Assembly: GCA_002341185.1 (NCBI GenBank)
Contig: DDNP01000002.1
Location: 62,001 to 126,000 of the forward strand
DNA from: Candidatus Neomicrothrix sp. UBA2517
Lineage (GTDB): Bacteria; Actinomycetota; Acidimicrobiia; Acidimicrobiales; UBA8592
DNA: 64,000 bases
Reading direction: 5' to 3'
The notes beneath the pieces were generated by a model. The model was given only the letters and a program-made list of their open reading frames with translations. It did no database searches and was not told the DNA's origin. The position numbers were made by a program, and so were the translations under genes. Shown in pieces: positions 17,611-26,691 of this stretch (positions are counted from its first letter, which is position 1; each line of letters opens with the position of its first letter).

Positions 17611-18669
17611 TTACTGATTATTAATCCGCTTAACCCATTCATCTGGAGATTTAATCTCATCAAGATTTGGCAGATTCTCCGGTTTCTCCCACGCCATGTT
17701 TAATAGTTCAGGCCCACCAAAATTTTCTACTTCTTGAATAAACTTCTCGCCAGCTTGATATTGGTTAAGTTTTGCTTCAAAACCAGCTACCTTTTGAAAT
17801 ATTCTGGTTAAACCTTTAGCTGAGTTTCTTCTTTCTCTAAAAGTTTTTGCGAAAACATGAGCATTAGCTACATGCCCGACACCTGCACGGTCCATTGTTA
17901 CATCTCCATGCCCTTCGAGTAGGCTCATCATCCCAGAGATCTGGTTTAGCGTTTCGCGCTGTTCGGGGGTTGTAAATAGATTCGGTAATCCACCATCTTC
18001 AAAAATATCTTCCCCGGTTTTTTTTGATTCAATAATTCTTTTAGCAGCGTCACGAAACATCTCTGGATCAGGATCTACTGATTCTAAAGTTTTATTAACT
18101 AAACCAAGGAAATGATCCCTTAACCAAGGCACTCCCGTGAACTGTGCGCGATGCGTGCATTCGTGAAGTGCTAACCAAAGTCGGAATTCCTCAGGTGGGA
18201 ACCCATATTTCTTCTCGATAGCTAATACGTTGGGTCCTACATAATAAACGATGTCTTGATCTTCAGGGTTCTCGTCTTCAATGATTAATAGATCATATTG
18301 GCCTAGAACTCTTCCAGACATCCAACCCAGTAGTAGCCCCATTTCTGCACCACTAGCCTTTGATCCTAATTCTTTAAGAAATGATGCGTCGGTGTTTGAT
18401 AGTTTATGAGATAAGGGTCTAAGTAAACGCTGAAATGAATCAATATTTGCGTCAATCCACATTGGCCTATCTGCTACTCTGCCTCGGGCTTCTCCCATTT
18501 CGGATACGAGACCAGTTGTTTGTGCTACGAGCTCTTCCGCTATCGCTGTAAAGCGTTCAAAATCTGGAGAAAGAGTTGCGTAATGATATGAAGATACAAC
18601 ATTATTTCTTTCGCTAATTTTTGTTGCAACCTGTCGTGCTACATCCCAGTCGACCGATGTTTCGGTCAC
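17611..18669 (-). CDS. DUF2342 zincin-like metallopeptidase
   Basis: 352 residues, GTG start. The metallopeptidase signature H169-E-C-T-H173 lies in LWLALHECTHRAQFTGVPWL, fitting HExxH. Family: actinobacterial DUF2342 zincin, sometimes noted with coenzyme F420 genes; the mycobacterial orthologue Rv3626c also sits next to tilS. A second conserved stretch, MSLLEGHGDVTMDRAG, supplies the likely third metal ligand. No signal peptide is seen, so it is cytoplasmic. The substrate is unknown. The upstream small membrane gene ends just two bases before, so they are likely co-translated. Confidence 0.9.
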   Translation of the reverse strand: MTETSVDWDVARQVATKISERNNVVSSYHYATLSPDFERFTAIAEELVAQTTGLVSEMGEARGRVADRPMWIDANIDSFQRLLRPLSHKLSNTDASFLKELGSKASGAEMGLLLGWMSGRVLGQYDLLIIEDENPEDQDIVYYVGPNVLAIEKKYGFPPEEFRLWLALHECTHRAQFTGVPWLRDHFLGLVNKTLESVDPDPEMFRDAAKRIIESKKTGEDIFEDGGLPNLFTTPEQRETLNQISGMMSLLEGHGDVTMDRAGVGHVANAHVFAKTFRERRNSAKGLTRIFQKVAGFEAKLNQYQAGEKFIQEVENFGGPELLNMAWEKPENLPNLDEIKSPDEWVKRINNQ

Positions 18670-18670
18670 G

Positions 18671-18826
18671 TTACTGTTCCGTATTAGGTTTTTTATATTT
18701 TGGTGGATATTTAGGTCGAACGACCTTTACGAAATACCCGCCAATAACTGCAAAGACCGTGAGAAATGTAGCAGGCGTAAGTACTACCGCTAACCACCAG
18801 TGCCATTCTGCAGCTAAAATTTGCAT
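18671..18826 (-). CDS. Small single-span membrane protein (51 residues)
   Basis: ATG at 18826, TAA at 18671-18673, 1 base before the GTG of the DUF2342 gene. The protein starts MQILAAEWHWWLAVVL, has one membrane helix (about residues 11-33), and ends in a basic tail VVRPKYPPKYKKPNTEQ. The tryptophans at the membrane edge, followed by Lys/Arg-rich residues, are typical of a real N-out single-span protein. No clear ribosome site is seen. I do not recognise a family or function. Confidence 0.7.
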   Translation of the reverse strand: MQILAAEWHWWLAVVLTPATFLTVFAVIGGYFVKVVRPKYPPKYKKPNTEQ

Positions 18827-18898
18827 ATACAGATCGTAGTCGTAAATCAGCGCTCTCTGACACCTTCTACAAAGAGAAGCCAGAAATATTTATAAGGA

Positions 18899-19252
18899 CT
18901 ACAGGTCTGTGATACTGATATCACCAAGGTCAACTCTTTGGAGAGTCTCAGTGATCTTTAACTGCAAAGCGGGTGGAGCTTTCACAGTATCTTTCTGCGC
19001 CATTGCTAATTTAAACCTAATTTCCATTTCAAATACATTCGAGCATTGTACGCACAGACCAAAATGATTTCTGACAGATTGTATTACCGATGGATTAGGG
19101 ATCCCATCGAGTACACGAAGAATAAGCTGTGCAGAATCTTCACAACTGTGTTCGGATGGTAGTTCAATAAACTTTTTTAACTCGCTACTTTTCCGTGAAG
19201 CACGAGAGTTATTGTTTGATGGCAGGTCCATATTGTCAGTCATTGAATGCAA
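18899..19252 (-). CDS. rsrA: RsrA-like zinc anti-sigma factor
   Basis: 117 residues. The ZAS signature HFGLCVQC (Hx3CxxC, residues about 63-70) follows an upstream Cys in SEHSCEDS. In the sigma-R system of Streptomyces, RsrA binds the sigma factor until thiol oxidation ejects zinc. It overlaps the sigma factor gene by 17 bases, matching co-translation. The N-terminal region is polar and Ser/Asn-rich and may be non-essential. The C-terminal part is short. The initiation codon could be Met1 or Met4. Confidence 0.88.
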   Translation of the reverse strand: MHSMTDNMDLPSNNNSRASRKSSELKKFIELPSEHSCEDSAQLILRVLDGIPNPSVIQSVRNHFGLCVQCSNVFEMEIRFKLAMAQKDTVKAPPALQLKITETLQRVDLGDISITDL

Positions 19253-19853
19253 CCCCTGAGGTTTCTAACTCTTCCGAGGTAGATTGATCATCTTGGTAAA
19301 TCAGTCTTCTAGAGGTCATGTAGTCCAAAAGTTGGTGTTTAAGCTTAGCCCGAGCTCGATGCAACCTTGACATCACTGTCCCGTCAGGAATCTGCAATAT
19401 TTCAGCGATTTCTTTATAAGAAAATCCTTGAACATCAGCAAGAAGAACTACTTGTTTATAGCTACCGGGAAGCGAATCAACAGCTATTTGGATTTCATCA
19501 TCGGTGAGTCTTTCAAAAAGCGCATCCTCAGCGCTAATTCCAAGTTGATTATTCGAAGAAGTACCTACATTATTAAATAAATAAGCTGATTCAATATCTT
19601 CTACTTCCTGTTCATCAAAACTTCTTTGTTTTTTCCTATAGACGTTAATAAAAGTATTAGTAAGGATCCGGAATAACCATGCTCTAAGGTTTGTTCCATC
19701 ATTGAAACTTTCAAATGATCTATAACCTTTTAAGTATGTCTCTTGAACTAAATCTTCAGCATCAGAGGGATTCTTGGTAAGGCGGAGAGCGTGCGAATAC
19801 AACTGATCCATGTAGGGCATTGCTTTTTCAGCGAAAAGATGTTGATCTGCCAT
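19236..19853 (-). CDS. sigR: ECF sigma factor, SigR/SigH type
   Basis: 205 residues. Region 2 is visible in LYSHALRLTKNPSDAEDLVQETYLKGYRSF with LRAWLFRILTNTFINVYRKKQR, and region 4 in LPGSYKQVVLLADVQGFSYKEIAEILQIPDGTVMSRLHRARAKLK. This agrees with the thiol-stress sigma factors SigR and SigH, which are paired with RsrA as here. It would direct transcription of thioredoxin and mycothiol genes; none of those are in the window. No GGAAT-type sigma-R promoter is seen immediately upstream, so self-activation is not supported here. Confidence 0.95.
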   Translation of the reverse strand: MADQHLFAEKAMPYMDQLYSHALRLTKNPSDAEDLVQETYLKGYRSFESFNDGTNLRAWLFRILTNTFINVYRKKQRSFDEQEVEDIESAYLFNNVGTSSNNQLGISAEDALFERLTDDEIQIAVDSLPGSYKQVVLLADVQGFSYKEIAEILQIPDGTVMSRLHRARAKLKHQLLDYMTSRRLIYQDDQSTSEELETSGVAFND

Positions 19854-19912
19854 CTCTCTAGTTTATCTAAATGTTTTAGCTATGACGTATTGAATATTGA
19901 TTGAAATTTTTG

Positions 19913-19985
19913 AGCCCGAGAGGGGAATCGAACCCCTGACCTATTCATTACGAGTGAATCGCTCTGCCAACTGAGCTACCCGGGC
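19913..19985 (-). tRNA. tRNA-Thr (anticodon CGT)
   Basis: On the minus strand: acceptor GCCCGGG with CTCGGGC, D-loop AGTTGGCA, anticodon stem ATTCA/TGAAT with loop CTCGTAA giving CGT (reads ACG), and T-loop TTCGATT. The discriminator is T, as in the tRNA-Thr at 4.4 kb. No encoded CCA. It stands just downstream of holB's stop and upstream of sigR's start region. Confidence 0.95.
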
Positions 19986-20040
19986 GAGACACAAATCTTG
20001 CCACGTAGAGTGTACTAGTGACCTTCGTTGAGGCAATGAT

Positions 20041-21090
20041 TTATTTTAATTCTGAGAGAGAGATCAAAAGTGATGTCAATAATAGTTTTTCATTTGCGTT
20101 TCGTTTCATTGCTCCATTTGCTTTCTTGATTATTTTTACTCCTTGATAATTTTCTTTGTGAGGGGTTTCGCGAAGTTGCTCTAGCAACATAGTTATAAAT
20201 ATGGATAAACCGAAATCAAGTTCATCAGTTCTAAATCTTCTTATTTCTCGCTTATGCATGGTCTCAAGTTGGCTTCTAGCACCAGATTTAATACCCAGTT
20301 GCTTTTCATTGTCTAATAGTTCTTGCATTTCATGTTCATGCTTGTTGGTAATAATTTGTTGAGCTTCGTCAATTGCTTTTTGTAACCCGCTGACGGAGGA
20401 TGCTATTGCGTGTCCCTCAGGTGTAAGATTTTCATATGTTGATCTCCACAGTTCGTGACGATATGCGATGTTGGGGTCTGATATTAAATTTCTTGCTCTG
20501 TCAATATCTCCTCTAGCTGCGACAGTGATTAATTGATTGTTATCAGCATCATGAACATGTTGTTCTAACCATTTTTTCATTTTTTGGTCAGAGATTCGAT
20601 TGAATTGGATTTTTTGACATCTGGATGCGATGGTTATTTGATTTTTGGGAACGATCTCAGAAAGAAGAATTATGATCACTGATTCTGGAGGTTCTTCAAG
20701 AGTTTTAAGTAACCGCCCAACTGCTGTTTCATTAGCGGTGTGGAACCTATCAGCCACTATTATTTTCTTTTTCCCCTCAATTGGGGATCTCGATGCTTCA
20801 TTAATAATTTCTTGAACATCATCATCTCTATATTGGTTTCCAGTTGGTTCTATCTTGATTAAATCTGGGTGATCACCTTTGCCAATTAGATAGGTTGATC
20901 TCTCGTGGTTTTGCTTTTGATTTTCATTGGTCATTATTAATGAGGCAAAAGCCTTTGCAGCATTCCACTTGCATGATCCTTTAGGGCCTAGGAACAAATA
21001 TGCATGGAGAGGGTTCTGGCAAGCTTTTTGTAACTGGGCAATAGCAGAATCTTGATCTATTACATCTTTGAATAGGTCCGTTGGTGTCAT
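20041..21090 (-). CDS. holB: DNA polymerase III delta-prime subunit
   Basis: Clamp-loader subunit; 349 residues. The AAA+ domain begins with LHAYLFLGPKGSCKWNAAKAF, whose Walker A is degenerate (GPKGSCKW), as is usual for delta-prime. The sensor-like region LLKTLEEPPESVIIILLSE and the ASRCQKIQF motif are the recognised marks of this subunit. The C-terminal half is helical and divergent. It follows tmk by 12 bases, the standard bacterial tmk-holB order. Confidence 0.92.
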   Translation of the reverse strand: MTPTDLFKDVIDQDSAIAQLQKACQNPLHAYLFLGPKGSCKWNAAKAFASLIMTNENQKQNHERSTYLIGKGDHPDLIKIEPTGNQYRDDDVQEIINEASRSPIEGKKKIIVADRFHTANETAVGRLLKTLEEPPESVIIILLSEIVPKNQITIASRCQKIQFNRISDQKMKKWLEQHVHDADNNQLITVAARGDIDRARNLISDPNIAYRHELWRSTYENLTPEGHAIASSVSGLQKAIDEAQQIITNKHEHEMQELLDNEKQLGIKSGARSQLETMHKREIRRFRTDELDFGLSIFITMLLEQLRETPHKENYQGVKIIKKANGAMKRNANEKLLLTSLLISLSELK

Positions 21091-21102
21091 AATAGCTATT
21101 TC

Positions 21103-21705
21103 TTAAGCGAGTTGAAGACTACTAAGGATTGCCTGATCAACGTTTGTTGCTACGGTCTCTTGATTCTTTGTCCCATCAATTACGATCCATGTGTCGCTTT
21201 GAGTTTCAGCCATTTTTAAATATCCATTGCGTACTCTTTGGTGGAAATCAATATTTTCTTGTTCGAATCTATCTGGGGTGTTCCCTCGGCGTTTCATTGA
21301 CTCTTCAACTGGCAAATCAATAAGAATCGTTAGGTCGGGAGTGAGATTATCAGTAGCGAAAAGTGATAAGTATAAAACTTGGTCTATCTCCAATCCACTT
21401 GCATAACCTTGATATGCCAATGAAGAGGCAAGAAACCTATCTGTTACAACGTGCTGTCCTTCAGCAAGTGTTGGCTGAATCACGTCTTGAACTAGTTGCG
21501 CCCTTGAAGCGGCCATAAGTAATGCTTCCGCTCGCAGAGCAACAGGTTCTTTAGGATCTAAGAGAATAGATCTTAGTGATTCTCCAACTGAGGTTCCGCC
21601 GGGTTCCCTTGTGAAGACAGCATTCAATTTCTGTGAGACGCGCTCTGCTTGAGTTGTTTTCCCACTAGCGTCTCCCCCTTCAAAAGCAATAAATTTAGCT
21701 TCCAC
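21103..21705 (-). CDS. tmk: Thymidylate kinase
   Basis: Phosphorylates dTMP to dTDP. 200 residues, GTG start. P-loop FEGGDASGKTT, then DR(F) motif in VVTDRFLASSLAYQGYASG, and LIDLPVEESMKRRG. It overlaps the end of the upstream MFS gene by 11 bases. In some related Actinobacteria the MFS protein and dTMP kinase are annotated as a single fusion; here they are separate, overlapping frames. Confidence 0.97.
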   Translation of the reverse strand: MEAKFIAFEGGDASGKTTQAERVSQKLNAVFTREPGGTSVGESLRSILLDPKEPVALRAEALLMAASRAQLVQDVIQPTLAEGQHVVTDRFLASSLAYQGYASGLEIDQVLYLSLFATDNLTPDLTILIDLPVEESMKRRGNTPDRFEQENIDFHQRVRNGYLKMAETQSDTWIVIDGTKNQETVATNVDQAILSSLQLA

Positions 21706-23149
21706 TTTTCGGAGTCTCCTCTGTTTGGTTTTCTATATTTTCGTTAAATAAGTTTCGAACTGATGTGAGGGCTAAGAAGCCTGCACCAATGATAATAAGC
21801 GATGCTAGCCAAAGCGTCACACGGACACCTGGAACAAATATTTGCCACCCGAAGATGGTAGCTTTTTTATCCAAGAATTCTTCTGATAAGCCATTAAAAG
21901 TTGCTGCAACAAAAGGGCCGATTGACATTGCGATTATTAAGGAGAGTCTGACAATTGTATATACAGCAGAGAATATTCTTCCTCGTAAATTTTCAGCAAC
22001 GCTTATTTGTAGAAGTGTGAAGCCGAGTACGTAAATGGCTCCAGCAAATACACCAAGTAAACCTATTAGTGAAGCTGCTGGCCATAGCCCCGACATTGAT
22101 GTACCGATAAATAGCGATACCCCAGCGCCAAATACAGATATCACGAATAACCGTACCTGACTTATTCTTTGTCTAGATAGGGCTATGAATGCGACGCCGA
22201 TAGCAACTCCTATTCCTAATGCTGTTTGTAGGACTGACATCCCGTCAGCGGGGTTTTCTCCGAGGACGTCTTTAGCAAAGATCGGCCCTAAAGGGATAAG
22301 CATGCCTCCACCTATGAGTCCTGCACCCAGTGCTGCACATACAGCTCTGACAACGGGATTAACGAAGATGAATTCCCATCCTTCTCGTAGTTCATCAATC
22401 GTTGATTTTAGATCCAGTTTGGGTTTTTTCTTGTCTTTGATTTCTGTCGAGTTTCTGTTCGGAATCGAAATAAAATAGATCATTACTGCGGAAAAGAGGA
22501 ACGTTAATGAATCTGCATAAAATCCTAAACCTATCTGATCAGCGTTGATGCTTCCTGCTCCAGGCCATGTTTCAACTTTGTCAGCAAATTTGCCAAGGAA
22601 TATAAATAAACTTGCTGCAATTGGAACTGTTCCGTATGTGGCTGCCATTTGCAAAGAATTTACTGTTGTGAGACTTTCTTTAGGAACCATGCTTGGGACC
22701 ACTGAATCTTTTGCTGGGATCCAGAGAAGTGTGAATACTTCTAATGCCAATGATGCAATTACAAGGTGCCATACGGTCGTTGCAAATGGGAGCATGAGTA
22801 GTATTGCGACTCGCCCTAAGTCGCATAGGATCATGACCCTTTTTCTATTCCACCTATCCACGAGTACCCCTGCCAAAGGGGCGAGGAAAAGACCGGGGAT
22901 AATGCGAGCGGAAAATACAAACCCAACAGCTGTTTCAGGAGTTCCTCCTCCCAGTTCTGTAGCCGCCGCAGCTATTGCCAGGAACCCTAACCAGTCCCCT
23001 AGTGATCCGACTAGCTGGACTAGCCATAGGCGAAAGTATTGGTAACTTCCAAATACCTTTACTACCCATTGGGTAGCATCGACTCTCTGATAGTCGGCAA
23101 CGCGATTCCTATTCCGTTGCGGGTTTGATGAAGCATTTTCCACGACCAC
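21695..23149 (-). CDS. Major facilitator superfamily transporter
   Basis: 484 residues with 10-12 membrane segments. It has an N-terminal soluble leader of about 35 residues, then LVGSLGDWLGFLAIAAAATELGGG and the MFS loop DRWNRKRVMI (with the DRxxRR pattern), and a second half from AVCAALGAGLIGGGMLIPLG. This resembles the drug and enterobactin exporter group (EntS-like). Substrate not predictable. It lies between topA (47 bases upstream) and tmk (11-base overlap), which suggests one operon topA-MFS-tmk-holB. Confidence 0.9.
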   Translation of the reverse strand: MVVENASSNPQRNRNRVADYQRVDATQWVVKVFGSYQYFRLWLVQLVGSLGDWLGFLAIAAAATELGGGTPETAVGFVFSARIIPGLFLAPLAGVLVDRWNRKRVMILCDLGRVAILLMLPFATTVWHLVIASLALEVFTLLWIPAKDSVVPSMVPKESLTTVNSLQMAATYGTVPIAASLFIFLGKFADKVETWPGAGSINADQIGLGFYADSLTFLFSAVMIYFISIPNRNSTEIKDKKKPKLDLKSTIDELREGWEFIFVNPVVRAVCAALGAGLIGGGMLIPLGPIFAKDVLGENPADGMSVLQTALGIGVAIGVAFIALSRQRISQVRLFVISVFGAGVSLFIGTSMSGLWPAASLIGLLGVFAGAIYVLGFTLLQISVAENLRGRIFSAVYTIVRLSLIIAMSIGPFVAATFNGLSEEFLDKKATIFGWQIFVPGVRVTLWLASLIIIGAGFLALTSVRNLFNENIENQTEETPKSGS

Positions 23150-23196
23150 AGAGTACCGTCTTAATTGCTGTTGATCATGTTAGGTAAGAAAAGACT

Positions 23197-26100
23197 TTAA
23201 TTCTGTTGTGCCCGTCGGTCTGCGAGTAATTCTTTAGCCCGTTCACTGGTTATTTGTTCAATTGTGTCTCCAAGTTGAAGACTTGCGTTCGTGACACCAT
23301 CTGTAACATATGGGCCGAATTTACCTGTTTTAACTTCGATAGGATTTCCTGAAATGCTATCAACGGCAGGCTTCCCATCCTTGTCCTTCAAAATGATGGT
23401 TTTGGTTTGTCTTCGCTGAAATTTCTTTGGGGTTGCAAGAAGAGTTAAACACGAAGCAAGGTTAATGGAAAAGATATCATTTTCACTGATACTTCGCGTC
23501 TGAATACCGCAGTCCTCTCCCTCTATACGTATGTAGGGGCCAAAGGGTCCATTATGAACGGTAATAACCTCGCCTTGTAAAAGTTTGAATGATGCTTCAC
23601 CTTTTTTAGGTGGAGGGTTTATTTCAATAGTAGTTGTTTCTGGTATCAAAAGTTCTCGCGGAAGGCTGAGTACATTAATAGCGTCATCTATTGAGATAGT
23701 TTCAGAAGACATCATCTCAAGAAGCGAAGCAGTTTTAGGTTTAGGTGCATCTTTCAAGTCTTGACGTTCAATGAGTGTGGTCGAGATGCTTTCGATTGAT
23801 GAGAATTCATTCATCGTGGCTAATAAATTCTCTAAAATCTTTATTTTGTCTTCTGCCTTATCCATTCTAGAAATTTCTTTCCAGTAGCCAGTGTCAATCA
23901 GTAATTCTCGGAGGCGGTATCCGGCAGGTTCATCGATATTTTTTTCATTCCATGAATCAAGATTCTTTATCAACTTTCTCGCTGCTTTGGCAGAGTTATC
24001 GTTGAGAAACTTTTGTTTGGTCAGAGCTTCTTTAAATGAGACCTTCTCGCTACTAGCAAGATTCTCAATATGTTCAATTGACTTTTTCCCTATTCCACGT
24101 TTGGGTTCATTCAAAATTATTTTCATTGCTTTATCATCATCAGGTCTTGTTGCCGCCTGTAGATAAGCACAAGCAACTTTAATGACTTTTAGATGGTGCG
24201 GTTGTTTCATCAATCGCCCTTCTTTTGATGACATCGGAGGCCACTTAGGGAAATCCCCTAGTGAAACATATTCGCCAAATGACCCGTTCCTAAGGTAGAC
24301 CGGCAAACCCTTGGAAGGGTCATAACCCAATATTCTTTCAACTTCGTTTGATGAAATTATCTTTATTGCTTTTTCTTTTTCGATCCAACCAAGAACAGTG
24401 TCTGGTTTCGATGCTAGGTCAATTAATTCTTTGGCCTTTTTTATAGTTAACTCATCAAGCGGCAGCGTTGGAGGTAGCGAAGCTGTTTCTCCATCAACCG
24501 AAAGTTGTACATAGGGTTTTTGGTTTGCGAAGCGTGCATAAATGCTTTGATCAGTTTCATCATCTTGCCCAATTGAATGCGCGGCTTCATGACGAATTCG
24601 CGGTAGGTCAATCTTAATTTGGTTTTGGATGTCTTCTACCTTTGATTCCCACTCATTCGTTCCGAAATACCAATCATTAAGGAAGTTGTCGCGCTCAAGG
24701 GTTCCATCCGCAATGAGATCTAGCTTCTTGTTTAAGTTTGCGGTGTATTCATATTGGACTTCGTCTTGGAATTCATTTTCATAAAAGTTGGTAGCTACAA
24801 ATGCTTTGACAGTAGGGACCAATGCGCGACCATCTTTGTGCGTGTATTCTCGTGCTTGAATTTTCCCTATGGTCGCCGCAAAGGTAGAAGGTCGCCCTAT
24901 GCCTTCCTCTTCCATCCATTTAACTAATGAAGCTTCGGTGAACCTAGCAGGTGGTTTAGTTTCATGATTGTTTATATCAATTTGATTTGTATTGACTTTT
25001 TCGCCTTCTTCTAATCCTGGAAGAATAACAGTACTTTCTTGTTCTATTGAATTTCTGTTTTCTTCCTCATAGATTTCTTTAAAGCCTGAATGAATAATTG
25101 TGCGTCCGGTTGCGCTAAATAGAACATAATGAATATCTTTATTGGGGTTATTCCCTTCTAAGGTAATTCGTTTAGTTTCGCCAGTTTCATCTGTCATTTG
25201 TGAAGCCAGTGTTCTTTTCCAAATTAATGAATAGACAGCGAGTTGGTCTTTGTTAAGTTCGTTTTTTAGTTCCTCTGGTGTGCGGAATATTTCGCCGGCT
25301 GGGCGTATCGCTTCATGCGCTTCTTGTGCACTTTTGCTTTTTGTCACGTATGTTCTTGGTTCATCTGGTAAGTATTCGGTGCCACATGTTTGCTCAACTT
25401 GCCGACGCGCCGCGTTGAGTGCTTGATCCGACAAACCTGGACTATCGGTCCTGTGATATGTGATGTAACCATTTTGATAAAGGCCCTGAGCAATGGCCAT
25501 AGCTGCTCCTGAGGAACCACCTAGCTTGTTGATTACTTCCTGTTGAAATGTAGACGTTGTAAATGGGGGTTTAGGTTGTCGTCGATAGGGTGATGTTTCA
25601 ATTGAAGAAACTTCTAAGGCTTCATTTGTAAATTGTTCTTTTACTTTTATTGCGTTGTCCTCAGTTAGGACAACGACATCTTCTGGTTTTTTGAGTTCAC
25701 CATTTTCATTGAAATCAGTTTTCCCTGAAGCAACTCGCTTCTGATTTATACCAATTAATTTTGCATCAAAGGTGCTTGAATTGTTTGAGCTAAGTTGCCC
25801 TGTGGCACTCCAGTAGGAAGTGCTTTTAAACCGTATTCTTTCTTTTTCTCTTTCTACAATCTTTCTAAGGGTGGGGCTTTGAACACGCCCTCCTGTTGCG
25901 CCGCCACCTATTACTTGTCGAGCTAAGCCCGATAAGTCATATCCAATTACTCGATCTAAGACTCGTCTGGTTTCTTGAGCAGAAACTTGGTCCATATCAA
26001 TGCTCCTTGTGTTCTCTAAGGCTGCTTTGATCGCTTTTTCAGTAATTTCATGAAAGACCATTCGGTACACTGGAAGGCCAGGTTGAAGTACCTCTACTAA

Positions 26101-26496
26101 ATGCCATGCTATAGCCTCGCCTTCTCTGTCTTCATCGGTAGCTAGGTATAAAGCATCGGCTTTTTTAAGAGCTCGCTTTAATTGCGCAATAGTCTTCTGG
26201 CTTTTTAAGCTTTCGACATACCATGGGATCCAACTTTTTGTTCCCAGTTTTTTTTGAAGATTTTGGACGAGTGGATCTGCGGGTAAGTTGATCTCAGATT
26301 CAATTCCAAATTTAGTTAAAGTAGGATTTTCCGAATGTAGAGAAGAGATAAACTTTGTATCGTTCTTTACGTCTTTAGGTTGAATAAGGTCTCGGATATG
26401 GCCCACTGAAGCTTCGACAGTATAGTCATCGCCTAAAAAACGAGAAATTGTTTTTGCCTTTGCTGGTGACTCAACTATGACAAGTGATTTCGGCAC
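23197..26496 (-). CDS. topA: DNA topoisomerase I with UvrD-2B-like insertion
   Basis: Type IA topoisomerase relaxing negative supercoils; 1099 residues, about 150-200 more than usual. The TOPRIM domain has LVIVESPAKAKTISRFLG and TDEDREGEAIAWH; the active Tyr347 lies in GYITYHRTDS. Several C-terminal repeats follow, such as RNGSFGEYVSLGD, HNGPFGPYIRI and TGKFGPYVTDG. Between VSLGD and KPKTASLLEMM there are about 135 extra residues (about 769-903) that resemble the 2B subdomain of UvrD/PcrA: CAYLQAATRPDDDKAMKII, LNEPKRGIGKKSIEHI, LIDTGYWKEI and LENLLATMNEF. The extra part shows no Walker motifs. Everything else fits TopA. The UvrD link is my reading by eye. Confidence 0.97.
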   Translation of the reverse strand: MPKSLVIVESPAKAKTISRFLGDDYTVEASVGHIRDLIQPKDVKNDTKFISSLHSENPTLTKFGIESEINLPADPLVQNLQKKLGTKSWIPWYVESLKSQKTIAQLKRALKKADALYLATDEDREGEAIAWHLVEVLQPGLPVYRMVFHEITEKAIKAALENTRSIDMDQVSAQETRRVLDRVIGYDLSGLARQVIGGGATGGRVQSPTLRKIVEREKERIRFKSTSYWSATGQLSSNNSSTFDAKLIGINQKRVASGKTDFNENGELKKPEDVVVLTEDNAIKVKEQFTNEALEVSSIETSPYRRQPKPPFTTSTFQQEVINKLGGSSGAAMAIAQGLYQNGYITYHRTDSPGLSDQALNAARRQVEQTCGTEYLPDEPRTYVTKSKSAQEAHEAIRPAGEIFRTPEELKNELNKDQLAVYSLIWKRTLASQMTDETGETKRITLEGNNPNKDIHYVLFSATGRTIIHSGFKEIYEEENRNSIEQESTVILPGLEEGEKVNTNQIDINNHETKPPARFTEASLVKWMEEEGIGRPSTFAATIGKIQAREYTHKDGRALVPTVKAFVATNFYENEFQDEVQYEYTANLNKKLDLIADGTLERDNFLNDWYFGTNEWESKVEDIQNQIKIDLPRIRHEAAHSIGQDDETDQSIYARFANQKPYVQLSVDGETASLPPTLPLDELTIKKAKELIDLASKPDTVLGWIEKEKAIKIISSNEVERILGYDPSKGLPVYLRNGSFGEYVSLGDFPKWPPMSSKEGRLMKQPHHLKVIKVACAYLQAATRPDDDKAMKIILNEPKRGIGKKSIEHIENLASSEKVSFKEALTKQKFLNDNSAKAARKLIKNLDSWNEKNIDEPAGYRLRELLIDTGYWKEISRMDKAEDKIKILENLLATMNEFSSIESISTTLIERQDLKDAPKPKTASLLEMMSSETISIDDAINVLSLPRELLIPETTTIEINPPPKKGEASFKLLQGEVITVHNGPFGPYIRIEGEDCGIQTRSISENDIFSINLASCLTLLATPKKFQRRQTKTIILKDKDGKPAVDSISGNPIEVKTGKFGPYVTDGVTNASLQLGDTIEQITSERAKELLADRRAQQN
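23788..24192 (-). other. UvrD/PcrA 2B-like domain inserted in TopA
   Basis: Codons for residues about 769-903 of TopA. The order of motifs matches the 2B subdomain of UvrD-type helicases: AYL-x5-PDDD, then a helix-hairpin-helix signature PKRGIG, a linker helix ARKLIKNLDSW, LRELLIDTGYWKEI, and LENLLATMNEF. In UvrD the equivalent text reads LAYLR..NPDDD, INVPKRGIG, VLDKSGY and LENLDEFL. It lies within the C-terminal Toprim-repeat region and seems to replace an ordinary short loop. Confidence 0.75.
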
Positions 26497-26691
26497 TGTG
26501 GACCTTTCGGCATATTTTGATAGAGAAAATTTTTTACTTTGCTAGCGAACGGAGGGTAACGCAAAAAAAACTGTTTTCAATGCATTTTACAAAATTCAAT
26601 TATTTCTTGGCTCTTTGGAAAATTATAGATCTACATCAATCTTTAATTTCACCTGCTTAATTTTGATGGGGTTTGCGAATCTTATTTGGAG

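Noticed and set aside
19854..19912. Sigma-R promoter (GGAAT...GTT) for sigR
   Set aside because: Neither GGAAT nor a suitably spaced GTT is present upstream of sigR.
26497..26691. Small gene before topA
   Set aside because: AT-rich, no good start/stop frame; nothing recognised.
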